A program made the translations under genes and the position numbers. Shown here one piece after another: positions 45,422 through 55,690 of a DNA stretch of 64,000 bases. The number at the start of each line of letters is the position of its first letter. Within the stretch, counting starts at the first letter, position 1. The DNA comes from Siphonobacter sp. BAB-5405. GTDB lineage: Bacteria > Bacteroidota > Bacteroidia > Cytophagales > Spirosomataceae. The DNA is taken from assembly GCF_002872335.1 (NCBI RefSeq), contig NZ_NJAG01000045.1, positions 248,001-312,000 on the forward strand, given 5' to 3'. Under the pieces are notes generated by a model. It saw only the letters and a program-made list of their open reading frames with translations. It did not search any database and was not told where the DNA came from.

Positions 45422-48400
45422 TTATCCCCGGTGATAAATCTCAGCCCAGGTTCGGAGCTGCTTTTCGTGAACGGCGGTAAACTGCTCGGGCAGTAGTCGC
45501 CATTTCCAGCAGGCACTGTTACCGGCGGGCGTGTTCATCCGGGCCTTTTCATCCAGTCCCAGTACATCCTGTAAGGGTAAGATGGCCGTTTGGGCCACGG
45601 AAGCATAGGCCAGCCGAATCATGACGAAATGAATTGTCTCTTCGGACAGGGAGCCGCCCACATATTTTTCCAGGTTTCGGTGTTCTTCCGGGGACAAATC
45701 CTGCCGGAACCAACCCTTCGTCGTGTTGTTATCGTGCGTACCCGTGTAGACTAGACTCAGTGGCAGGTGATTATGCGGAATATTGACCGAACGCGGCATG
45801 TCGTCGCTAAAGGCAAAATGCAGGACCCGCATACCGGGCAGCATAAATTCATCCCGCAACTGATAGACATCCTCGCCAATATCACCCAGGTCTTCAGCAA
45901 TCAGCGACAGGCTTCCCAGTTTTTCCTGTAAAATCTGGAAAAATTCGGCTCCGGGGCCGGGTTTCCAGGCTCCGTTTTTAGCCGTTTTTTCCTCGGCGGG
46001 TACTTCCCAGTAACTGGCGAAAGCCCGGAAGTGATCCAATCGCAGGCGATCGTACAATTCCATGTTCTTTTCAATCCGATCAATCCACCAGTCGTACTGG
46101 CGGGCTTTCAGCACGTCCCAACGGTACAAAGGCATACCCCAGCGTTGCCCTTCTTCGTTGAAATAATCGGGTGGTACGCCCGCTACGCAGGTCATTTCAC
46201 CCTGTTCATCCAGGTGGAAAATTTCCGGGTTAGCCCAGACATCCACAGAATCGTAACTGGGATAAAAAGGTAAGTCGCCCAGGAATTGTACATTCTGCTG
46301 GTTACCATACGCCCGTAACTCCCGCCATTGTTGGAAGAAGATAAACTGCACCCATTTTTCGTAGGTAAGTTCCGCTTCGTGTTCGCAGGCAAACGCGATC
46401 AGGGTTCCCGACTCCCGCATTTTGTAGGGTTGCGGCCACTCAGACCAGGACTTTTGCTGCTGATAATTTTTCAGCACCACAAATAAGGCATAGTCGTCGA
46501 GCCACTCGGATTCCTGCTGACAAAATTCACGGAAGGCTTTTCGCCAGTAAATGGAAGCCGATTGTTGAAATTTCTGATACGCCTTGGCGAGCATCTGGGT
46601 TTTCAGCTCGTTCACCCGCTCGTAATCGACCTGCGACTGAGCCGGAAGCTGATACGGCTCCAGGTCCTTCAGCCAGCCGTGTTCCAGTAATTTTTCCGGA
46701 CTAATCAGTAGGGGATTGCCCGCCCGGCTTGAGATGGAACTATACGGCGAATACGCCTGATCGACTCCCGTTGGATTGAGCGGTAACAGCTGCCAGTAGC
46801 TTTGTTTACTACGGGAAAGGGCATCCACGAAGGCATGGGCCTGAGTCCCAGATCACCAATACCAAAGTTGGAAGGCAACGAAGTGACGGAAAGTAAGATA
46901 CCCGCATTGCGGTCCAGCATTTCCGGTTCGCCCTGTAATAAAGCCAGGGGTAACTGGTGGAACAAATCCTGTACGCGTAATGATTCGACCGGCATTCCCA
47001 GCAAATTGAGCCAGGTTTGGGGAGCTTCTTCGGGTATTACAATCTGCGTATCCTTCCAGTCGATTTCCAGTACCGAACACTTCTGCTTTTCTCCGAGTTG
47101 GGCCGCGTGTAGTGGTACAGCTACGATGAACCAGTTTTGCTGGTACCGGCGGGCAAAAGCCAGGACGTGCTCGGCGTATGCTCCGGTCACCTGCAAGGGC
47201 AGATATAATCCTTCCGCGAAGGTTTCCGCGTGTTCGCCGCGTTTCAGGAAGAGCTGATGCGTCAACCAGAGTTTAATTTGTCCGGTAAAGCGACGTTTCC
47301 ATAAATCGGCTACCGTAACGCGGTCCAGTTCATCCAGCCACTGCTGACGAAGCTCGTAATCAACGGGGCGGCGGTTGTCCGGATCTACTAAGCTCAAATC
47401 CCAGGATTCAGTACCCTGATACACGTCCGGTACGCCGGGAGCAGTAAATTTCAATAGCGTCTGAGCCAGGGAATTGACAATACCCCAGTCGGCTATTTTC
47501 CGGTGGAAAGGTTCGAACGCAGTCCAGAATTCCCCTTCCTGATCCAGCAATTGTCCGGCAAAACCCTGAGCTGCCTGCTCGTAGTCTTCATTAGGCTTGG
47601 TCCAGTTGGAGTGAAGTTTAGCTTCCCGTAAGGCTTTTTGCAGGTATTCGTTGAGCCGTTGCGGGAATTCATCTTCGTCCTGCCCCGGCATGGGGTACGC
47701 CCCAAGTACGGTCTGAAAAATAAAATACTGATCGCTGGGGTCCAGTTCCGCGTGGCGATGGGCCGCTGACCATTCTTCCACGGTCTTGAGCCATTCCTGC
47801 GGTAAATCGGTGAGTACGTTGAGTCTGGCTCGGACGTCCTCGCCCCGTTTGGTATCGTGCGTGGAGGTGCCATTCAGCGACAGAGGCCACTTCTGCTGCC
47901 GATCCCGCATGAGCTGGTGGAAATGTTCCGGGCTAAGTCCGAATTCGGCAACGGAATCGCCCACTTCATTGTGACCAATAAAGCGGTGATAGGTATACAG
48001 CAGCGTATCTTCCACGCCTTTCGCCATGAGCGGTCCCGAAAACTGCATGCACCGCTGGTAGAAGGGCAGAGATTCATCCTGATTAAACAGCGTATCCTGC
48101 AAAGCCGTTAGTGTCTTTTTCAACTTCGGCTGATCCGCTTCAATGGCAGCAAATACCGCACGGATCGCTTCCTGTTCAGCGGGCTCCAGGGGCCACTGGT
48201 TACCGTAATTGCGGTACACCGGGCAATAAATCAGCCATTGAGCAATGGCTTCCCGTAGCTCTTCCTCAGGCAACTCAGGCAGATCCAGTTGACCGTATAG
48301 CCGTACCAGATTGGTCAACTCGCCCGCCATATGGTCGAAAAGAATGGCCGCTTTCTTGCGGTGAATCTGTTCGAGAATAGGAGTACGATCGCCCGTCAAT

Positions 48401-49533
48401 TTCTCGTAATACTCGGTAAATGCTTGTTCACTATTGGTATTGGTAAACAGGTTGTTGACGTACGAAAGAAAATCGTAACCTGTATTGCCTTCAATGGACC
48501 AGTACTCGGGCAACTCTTCACCCGGTTCAAGAATTTTCTCTACCGTCAGATACGTTTCCGGCCCGGCCAGTTCACGCAGTTGTTGCAGGTACGCGGTCGG
48601 ATCGTACAGCCCATCGATGTGATCGACACGGAGGCCCTGAAAGACGCCCGTATCCACCAGCGTCTGGATGTACTTGTGAAAATGCTCAAATACCTCGGGT
48701 TGCTGGATGTTGAGGCAAATGAGGCCATTTACCGTAAAAAACCGCCGAAAGTTGATTTGCGTATCGGTTTCCGCGTAAAAGCAGAGGCGGTAATACTGTT
48801 CATCGGCGAGTTGCTGAATTTTTTCCGGGTCTTTGTTCCAGCTTTCCAGTAACTCCTCCAGATCCGCATGCAGCTCCGTTTGCTCGGCTAAAGGTGTCCA
48901 GACCTGTTCAACGAGTGTCACGCCGTACAGACCATCGTCTTCGATACGTTCCAGTTGCTGAAAGGCTTTCGAAAGGGAGGCCGCTTGGGGCAAGGCTTCC
49001 AGTACGCGGCCAACCGAAGGTGTACTCAAGGGGAAATCCATTTCATTCACCACTAGCACCAGCTGCTTGTTGTGGTAGGCAACTTTCAAGTCGCCCTTTT
49101 GGATTACCTCTTCCAGCGATTCCCCGAGGAAGGGAGCCATAATCTGGCCCGGACTGACGGGATTATCCCAGTCAATGTCAAAAAATGAAGCGTAAACCGA
49201 ACGTTTGCCTTTCTGAAAAACATCCCAAATCCACAGGTTCGAAGGGGTGTAAGCCATGTGATTGGGTACAATATCCTGCAACCAGCCAATGCCTTTTTCC
49301 TGCAATTGAGACTGAATCCGCAGTAAATCCGCTTCCGTACCAATTTCAGGATTGATCCGGTGGGGATTCAGTCCATCGTACCCATGCGTACTGCCGGGCG
49401 TCGATTCAAAAATGGGCGAGGCATACAGCGTTTGAATGCCCAGTTTCTGTAAATAGGGTATAATGGCTTCGAGTTCCTTAAAGGAGAACGCCTTGTGAAG
49501 TTGAAATCGATAGGTAGCGATGGGGTTATTCAT
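45422..49533 (-). pseudogene. TreY-MalQ fusion (maltooligosyl trehalose synthase plus 4-alpha-glucanotransferase), one frameshift
   Basis: Residues 1 to about 870 are TreY: ATYRFQLHKAFSFKELE, GLRVDHIDGLYDPTAYLQ, TYLTVEKILEPGEELP, and NGTSTHDTKRGEDVRARLN with family Asp/Glu residues. From about residue 875 it continues as MalQ: RNAGILLSVTSLPSNFGIGDLG, then after the frameshift LSRSKQSYWQLLPLNPTG, RLRLDHFRAFASYWEVPAEE, IAEDLGDIGEDVYQLR and YTGTHDNNTTKGWF, the catalytic Asp, Glu and Asp. The lesion is in CCC on + (46847-46849): adding one base gives GTQAHAFVDALSRSKQ. Restored length is about 1370 aa. The start 49533 overlaps the TreZ stop (ATGAATAA). It would convert maltodextrin reducing ends to trehalosyl units and disproportionate short dextrins. 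Confidence 0.9.
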
Positions 49534-51370
49534 GGATGTATAGGAGAATCGACTCCGGTTGAATGGTGAGCCCTGAATCAGGTAAAATGACCTCAGGAGC
49601 ACCTAAAGGGCCGTTCCAGCGAACATCGGCGGAGTCCCAGCGTTTATGCCAGGCCAGCTTCGCCTCCGGTACGGGTACGGCCTGAGGCTGCTTAGAGAAA
49701 TTCAAAAGGATGAGAACATCCTGGGTTTCGTGCCAGCGACGAATAATCAGTAAATCCCGGTCTTCGTCTGCGACCACTTCCATTTGACTACGATCCAGAT
49801 TTTTGAGAGCCGGATGAGTCTTGCGAAGGGCAATCAGTGCCTGATAATACCGAAATAAGGTTTGGTGATGTTCTTTTTCGAGTAAGGACCACTGCAGTTT
49901 GGATTGCTGAAAGGTTTCCTCAATGGTCGGATCGGGAGCTTCTCCTTCACCACTGTGGAAGTAGGCAAACTCCTTGCGGCGACCTTCCCGTACCAACGCT
50001 GAAAGTTTGGGATCGGTATGATCGACAAAATACAGAAAGGGATTCTCTTCAGCCCACTCTTCTCCCATGAACAGCAGGGGCAGGTAAGGACTACATAGTA
50101 CGGTTCCAGCCAGTAATTTAAGCATTTCAAAGCTTACCAGCTGGCTCGTACGTTCGCCCATCATACGGTTCCCGACGTGGTCGTGGTTTTGAGAGAAGAC
50201 CACAAATTTTTCACCCGAAATCTGATCCGTATGCACGCCAAATTTCTTATGACGGCGAAAGGAGTACTGACCCGTATATACGTAAGCATCACGGAAGGCT
50301 TTCGCCAGGTGATTCATGCCATTCATTTCTTCGTAATAACCCGTCCGTTCCTCCCCGGCCGCTACGCGAAGGGCGTGGTGGAATTCATCACTCCACTGGG
50401 CATCCATGGCGAAGCCACCCTGCTCCATGGGTTTGATGTAACGGGTGTCGTTCAGGTCCATCTCCACAATCAGGTAGTGGCTACGGCCCGTTTGCTCGCT
50501 CAACGCGTCTACGTGCTGTTTGATTTCCTGCAGAATATGACAGGGGTTGAAATCACGGATGGCGTGTACGGCATCCAGACGGAGGCCGTCGATGTGGAAA
50601 TCGCGAAACCACATCAGAACGTTCTCTATAAAATACTGCCGCACGCCATCGCAGTGTTCATCATCAAAGTTCAGGGCGTCTCCCCAGGGCGTAGCGTATT
50701 TATCGGTAAAATACGGGCCATACTGACCAAAGTAATTGCCATCAGGCCCCATGTGGTTGTACACCACATCCAGTACCACGGCCAGCCCTTTTTCGTGACA
50801 GCGGTCTACCAGGTGTTGCAGCCCGCGTACGCCTCCGTAGGAGTGCTGAACGGCGAATGGATACACACCATCGTAGCCCCAGTTCCGTTTCCCGGGAAAC
50901 TGGGCAATGGGCATGAGTTCAATCGCTGTTACACCCAGCGAAATCAGGTAATCAAGTTTTTCTTCTAATGCGGCAAAGGTGCCTTCGGGTGTGAAGGTAC
51001 CTACGTGTAATTCGTAAAAAATGTAATCGGCGAGTGGTAAGTTTTTCCAGTGCTGGTCGTGCCAGTCGTAGTCGGATAAATCAACAGCCTGGGATACGCT
51101 ATGGACCGTTTCAGGCTGCGACAGAGAAGTCGGGTCGGGCAGATGTTTACCATCGTTTAACACGAACTGGTAGGTGTCACCCGGCTGAAGCTCGGTAGTA
51201 GTTAATTTCCAGTAACCAAAATCATCTCTTACCAACGGGTACATCGTATTGGATTTGGTCAGATGGATGGAAACGTGCTCCAGCAGGGGAGCCCACAAAA
51301 CAATGTGAGCTTCCCCCGAAGGACTGAAATTAACCCCGAGCGTGCGAGAACTCAGGTTAATAGATTGCAT
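49526..51370 (-). CDS. treZ: Maltooligosyl trehalose trehalohydrolase (TreZ)
   Basis: 614 aa GH13 enzyme that releases trehalose from maltooligosyl trehalose. An N-terminal CBM48-like domain (residues 1-90) is followed by the TIM barrel. Landmarks: YELHVGTFTPEGTF, DVVYNHMGPDGNYFGQYGPYFTDKYATPWGDALNFD, catalytic nucleophile Asp in DGLRLDAVHAI, acid Glu in YLIVEMDLND, and Asp in FSQNHDHVGNRMMGER. It starts 2 bp after the GlgX stop and overlaps the TreY start, so the three genes are coupled. A second TreZ is at 53788-55635. Confidence 0.95.
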   Translation of the reverse strand: MQSINLSSRTLGVNFSPSGEAHIVLWAPLLEHVSIHLTKSNTMYPLVRDDFGYWKLTTTELQPGDTYQFVLNDGKHLPDPTSLSQPETVHSVSQAVDLSDYDWHDQHWKNLPLADYIFYELHVGTFTPEGTFAALEEKLDYLISLGVTAIELMPIAQFPGKRNWGYDGVYPFAVQHSYGGVRGLQHLVDRCHEKGLAVVLDVVYNHMGPDGNYFGQYGPYFTDKYATPWGDALNFDDEHCDGVRQYFIENVLMWFRDFHIDGLRLDAVHAIRDFNPCHILQEIKQHVDALSEQTGRSHYLIVEMDLNDTRYIKPMEQGGFAMDAQWSDEFHHALRVAAGEERTGYYEEMNGMNHLAKAFRDAYVYTGQYSFRRHKKFGVHTDQISGEKFVVFSQNHDHVGNRMMGERTSQLVSFEMLKLLAGTVLCSPYLPLLFMGEEWAEENPFLYFVDHTDPKLSALVREGRRKEFAYFHSGEGEAPDPTIEETFQQSKLQWSLLEKEHHQTLFRYYQALIALRKTHPALKNLDRSQMEVVADEDRDLLIIRRWHETQDVLILLNFSKQPQAVPVPEAKLAWHKRWDSADVRWNGPLGAPEVILPDSGLTIQPESILLYIHE

Positions 51371-51372
51371 AC

Positions 51373-53501
51373 TTACTTGTGCGTAGAAAGTGGATTTTTG
51401 AGCACCACGACGGAGCGGGCCGCAACGGTAATGGTATCACCGTGTTGGAACGTATCGCCCTCTTCGTCTACCAGAGCCGTACTCGTGTCGAGTACCTTGA
51501 TCCAGGTCGTGCCCCATTTTTTAGGTGGAATTTTGTAATCAATCGATTCATAGTGAGCATTGAAGAGGACGTAAAAGGTGTCATCCACAATACGTTGACC
51601 CGTGGCACTAACGGAACGCAGGGCATGTCCGCTCATGAAAATTCCCAGGGATTTGGCGTAACCATTTTGCCAGTCTTCGTCGCTCATTTCCGTGCCTTCG
51701 GGCAAGAACCAGGCAATGTCTTCCAGGCCCGTACCTTTGATGGGCTGACCTTTAAACCAGCCCCGCCGGCAGAATACCGGGTGGCTCTTGCTGAAACGAA
51801 TCACCTTGCGGGTAAATTCCAGCAATTCGTGATCAGCATTCTCCCAGTTTACCCAGGAAATTTCGTTATCCTGGCAGTAAGCGTTGTTGTTTCCCTGCTG
51901 CGTACGGCCCATTTCGTCTCCGGCTACCAGCATGGCTACCCCTTGCGAAAGGAAGAGAGTCGTGATGAAATTTCGCTTCTGCTGGGCTCGCAGGGCTACG
52001 ATTTCCGCATCTTCAGTAGGACCTTCGGCTCCGCAGTTCCAGGAGCGGTTGTGGCTTTCTCCGTCTTTGTTGTCTTCCCCGTTGTCTTCGTTATGTTTAT
52101 CATTGTACGAAACGAGATCGTTGAGCGTAAAGCCGTCGTGAGCCGTGATAAAGTTGATACTGGCCGTCGGACTGCGGTACCTTCCTGATACAGGTCGGGG
52201 CTTCCGAGAAAACGCTGGGCAAACTCGCCGAGTTTACTGTCAGCTCCCCGCCAGTAATCGCGTACGCAGTCACGGTACATGCCATTCCATTCAGCCCAGC
52301 CCGGAGGGAACTTACCTACCTGGTAGCCGCCTTCACCCACATCCCAGGGCTCGGCAATGAGTTTCACCTGTGAAATGATCGGATCCTGATAAATGACGTC
52401 AAAGAACGAGTTGAGTTTATCAATTTCGTGCAGACCCCGGGCCAGCGTTGAAGCCAGGTCAAAACGGAATCCGTCCACGTGCATTTCCAGAATCCAGTAC
52501 CGGAGGCTGTCCATGATGAGCCGCAGTACGTTGGGCTGCATCACGTTCAGGGTATTACCCGTACCCGTATAATCCATGTAATACCGGCCATCGTGCAGTC
52601 GGTAATAGGCAGCGTTGTCGATTCCTTTGAACGAAAGCGTGGGACCCATTTCGTTACCCTCGGCGGTGTGGTTATACACTACGTCGAGAATGACTTCGAT
52701 ACCCGCTTTATGGAGTTCTTTTACCATTGTTTTGAACTCCGTAACCTGCTGGCCCTGGACGCCGCTGCTGGAATAACCCGCATCCGGAGCAAAGAAAGCA
52801 ATGGTATTATAGCCCCAGTAATTGGTCAGCCCTTTTTCAACGAGGTGACTGTCCTTGACAAAGGCGTGAATCGGCATCAGCTCTACGGAAGTAATACCGA
52901 GGTCTTGCAGGTATTTGATCGTAACCGGGTGACCCAGGGCCGCATAACTGCCGCGGATTTCTTCAGGAATATCCGGATGCAACTGCGTAAAACCTTTCAC
53001 GTGGGTTTCGTAAATAACGGTTTTATTATACGGAACCTTCGGTGCTACATCATCTTCCCAGTCAAAGCTTGAATCGATTACTACCGACTTGGGTAAAAAC
53101 GGAGCACTGTCTTCTTCGTTGAAGGAAAGATCATCCTCACCGATCTTGTAGCTAAACAGCGAATTATCCCATTCTACCGTACCGGCTAACGCTTTGGTAT
53201 AGGGATCGATGAGTAACTTATTAGGGTTAAACCGATGTCCGTTTTCGGGTTCATACGGGCCATGAACGCGGTAACCGTAAAGCTGACCGGGTTTTAAACC
53301 GGGTATGTACACGTGCCAGATGTGATAGGCCCGTTCTTCCAGCGGAATGCGAATGGTTTCAGTGGCGTTAGAAACTTCATCAAAAAGACATAAATCAATA
53401 CCGGTTGCATTTTCGGCGAAAATGGCAAAATTGACACCTTTGCCATCGTATTTTGAGCCTAGTGGAAAGGGATCACCAGGATACGTAGTAGTGGACTTCA
53501 T
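51373..53501 (-). pseudogene. glgX: GlgX glycogen debranching enzyme, interrupted by one frameshift
   Basis: GH13 isoamylase-type debranching enzyme. N-part: CBM48-like start (GSKYDGKGVNFAIFAENATG), the family YETHVKGFT, DVVYNHTAEGNEMGPTLSFKGIDNAAYYRL, nucleophile Asp in DGFRFDLAST, acid Glu in LIAEPWDVGEGGYQVG. At GG on + (52176-52177) one base is missing: with it, YQEGTRSPTASINFITAHDGF follows, giving the third catalytic Asp. The C-part has GVAMLVAGDEMGRTQQGNNNAYCQDNEISW. Restored length is 709 aa, normal for GlgX. It is probably intact in the organism. It leads the second - strand unit. Confidence 0.92.
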
Positions 53502-53667
53502 GTGAAAATATGGGTGTTAGTGTATGGGTCGTACGGTACTCCGGTGCTGGTTGAGCGATTTATTTTCTGCAGCTACAAGGGGGCAGAATGGAGTGCCATA
53601 AACCATCACATTCTTTTAAAAAAAGTATCCGATACGCAAATTGAGGAAAAATGGGGAGAGAATGCGG

Positions 53668-53675
53668 CAAAAATA
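53668..53675 (-). promoter_or_regulatory. Possible -7 box of GlgX unit
   Basis: Reads TATTTTTG on the - strand, matching TAnnTTTG, 167 bp before the GlgX start and downstream of the TreZ2 terminator. No -33 element is clear. Confidence 0.35.
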
Positions 53676-53733
53676 CCTATATATGGCTGGGTGGGATTTC
53701 GGGTAGGTAAATGTATGGAAAGCAACAAAAAAA

Positions 53734-53765
53734 GGTCGTAAGCACGATTATGCACGCTTACGACC
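53734..53765 (-). terminator. Intrinsic terminator after second TreZ
   Basis: A 10-bp perfect stem GGTCGTAAGC/GCTTACGACC has a 12-nt loop, followed on the - strand by seven T. It is 23 bp past the TreZ stop at 53788, showing that the upstream unit ends before GlgX. Confidence 0.9.
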
Positions 53766-53787
53766 CTTTTCAGTAATGAAGGTACTA

Positions 53788-55635
53788 CTAGGACTCGCTT
53801 TGATAGACCGTTACGCTCCAGGGGGTAACAGTTAGTAACGTTTTGTCGTATACGTGATCCACGGCAGGAGTAGGCTGACTGCTCTCCAGCCATTGCTCTT
53901 CTTTTGAATCCAGGATTTTATTCCAGGTCTGTTCCATGGCCGGCACGGTAAACGAAATGTCCTCACCGGAGAGATTCAGAACGGCCATGAGATGTTCCTG
54001 TCCGGAATCATTCTGCCGGAATAATACAAAACCCGATTCATCGATGACCTGAACCCGTATATCGTTTTTGCAGTAATTCTGTAACAACGGAATTTCCCGC
54101 CGCAGGCCAATCAGGGTTTTGTACCACCGCCGGATGAGATCATGCTTGCCCTGGGTTCGTTCTTCCCAATGGAGGATGGAGTCGCGGAAGGTTTGTTCTT
54201 CCTGCGGATCCGGGGGTACTTGCTCATCCCCGTCATTGAATGATTTGAAATCTTTCGTTCGACCTTCCTGCACCATTTTGATTAACTCCGGTTCAGAATG
54301 ATGAATGAAATACAGGAAAGGAGCCCGCTCGGCGTACTCTTCGCCCATAAACAGCATGGGAACGTAAGGGGCCAGCAACAGGGCCGCTGCCGCTACCTTC
54401 AAACGTTCGGTATCAATGAGTGAGGAAAGCCGCTCACCCAGCAGCCGATTGCCCGCCTGATCGTGATTGTCCATGAAGGCAATAAACTGGTCGCCCGGAA
54501 TGCCCGCCGATGAGGCCCCGTACCTACGCTTCCGGAAGCTGACGTATTCCCCGCTGTGCACGAAACCGTCAGTATAGGCTTTAGCGATCTGATCCATGCG
54601 GCCAAAATCGCCGTAGCGTTTCTTGCCTTCTTTTTCATCCAGAACGGCGTAGAAGGAATGATGAAAATCGTCCAGCCACTGAGCTGTAAATCCGAAGCCA
54701 CCCGCTTCCGGTTTCTTAAGAATATGCGGACTGTTCAGATCACTTTCGGCAATCAGCGTAACCGTACGCCCGAGCTTTAATTCCAGTTGATGCACTTTAC
54801 TGTACAGGTAAGCCCATAAGCTGACGGCTCCCTGATCAAAGATGGTGTGAATGGCATCGAAGCGAAGTCCATCCATGTGAAATTCCTCGATCCAGTACAA
54901 CGCATTACCCACAAAGAAATCCCTTACCCCGTCCGAATAAGCATCATCAAAATTCAACGCGTTACCCCAGGGCGTGCAGTACTTTTCCGTAAAATAAGGT
55001 CCAAAATCCGGGAGGTAGTTTCCTTCCGGGCCCAAGTGATTGTACACCACATCCAGGTACACCGCAATACCTGCGGCATGGCAGGCATCCACGAGTTTTT
55101 TCAGCCCTTCAGGACCGCCGTAGGAGTTTTGCACGGCGTAGGGAAAGACGCCATCGTACCCCCAGTTCCGCTGGCCCGGGAACTGGGCAACTGGCATGAT
55201 TTCCAGGGCATTGATACCCATATCGGCTAATTCCGGTAATCGCGGAATGATGGCTTCAAACGTACCCTCCGGCGTAAACGTACCCACGTGCAGTTCGTAG
55301 AGCACCACTTCCGGAAAAGGTACACCCCGCCAGGTAGCATCCTGCCAGGCGTAAGCGGCCTGATCGACTACTTCGGAAGGACCGTGTACGCCCAGGGGCT
55401 GGAAACGCGAGGCGGGATCGGGGTAAGACTCCTGATCATCCGGACGGAAAAAATACTGCGAACCCGGCGGTAAATCGGATACTTCAGCGAAAAAATAACC
55501 CTCCGCCTGCGGTTGCATCTCGATCGTCCGGGGCTGAGGCTGGACTACCTGGAGCAGCATGCGTTGCTTGTCGGGAGCCCATACCGTAAATGTACATTGA
55601 TTATCACCTTGATAATCAGAACCAATTTTTTTCAT
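53788..55635 (-). CDS. Second TreZ-type maltooligosyl trehalose trehalohydrolase
   Basis: 615 aa with the same layout as the TreZ at 49526: CBM48-like N-terminus (TFTVWAPDKQRMLLQV), YELHVGTFTPEGTF, VVYNHLGPEGNYLPDFGPYFTEKYCTPWGNALNFD, nucleophile Asp in DGLRFDAIHTI, acid Glu in LIAESDLNSPH, and Asp in FMDNHDQAGNRLLGER. All three catalytic residues are kept, so it is probably active. It starts 55 bp after the GH13 alpha-glucosidase stop and ends at an intrinsic terminator, so it is in a different transcript from the first TreZ. Whether its specificity differs is unknown. Confidence 0.92.
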   Translation of the reverse strand: MKKIGSDYQGDNQCTFTVWAPDKQRMLLQVVQPQPRTIEMQPQAEGYFFAEVSDLPPGSQYFFRPDDQESYPDPASRFQPLGVHGPSEVVDQAAYAWQDATWRGVPFPEVVLYELHVGTFTPEGTFEAIIPRLPELADMGINALEIMPVAQFPGQRNWGYDGVFPYAVQNSYGGPEGLKKLVDACHAAGIAVYLDVVYNHLGPEGNYLPDFGPYFTEKYCTPWGNALNFDDAYSDGVRDFFVGNALYWIEEFHMDGLRFDAIHTIFDQGAVSLWAYLYSKVHQLELKLGRTVTLIAESDLNSPHILKKPEAGGFGFTAQWLDDFHHSFYAVLDEKEGKKRYGDFGRMDQIAKAYTDGFVHSGEYVSFRKRRYGASSAGIPGDQFIAFMDNHDQAGNRLLGERLSSLIDTERLKVAAAALLLAPYVPMLFMGEEYAERAPFLYFIHHSEPELIKMVQEGRTKDFKSFNDGDEQVPPDPQEEQTFRDSILHWEERTQGKHDLIRRWYKTLIGLRREIPLLQNYCKNDIRVQVIDESGFVLFRQNDSGQEHLMAVLNLSGEDISFTVPAMEQTWNKILDSKEEQWLESSQPTPAVDHVYDKTLLTVTPWSVTVYQSES

Positions 55636-55690
55636 GACTGCGGGGATTCGTCGTCTAGAATCGGTGAAGGTGGATGTGTGAAGTAAAGAA

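Noticed and set aside
50177-50968. 263-aa open frame on +
   Set aside because: Antisense to TreZ, with no recognisable fold.
51379-52188. 269-aa open frame on +
   Set aside because: It lies antisense to GlgX and has no domain; its length follows from the codon bias of the real gene on the other strand.
53502-53741. 79-aa open frame on +
   Set aside because: Covers the GlgX promoter region and runs into the TreZ2 terminator, so it is not a likely gene.
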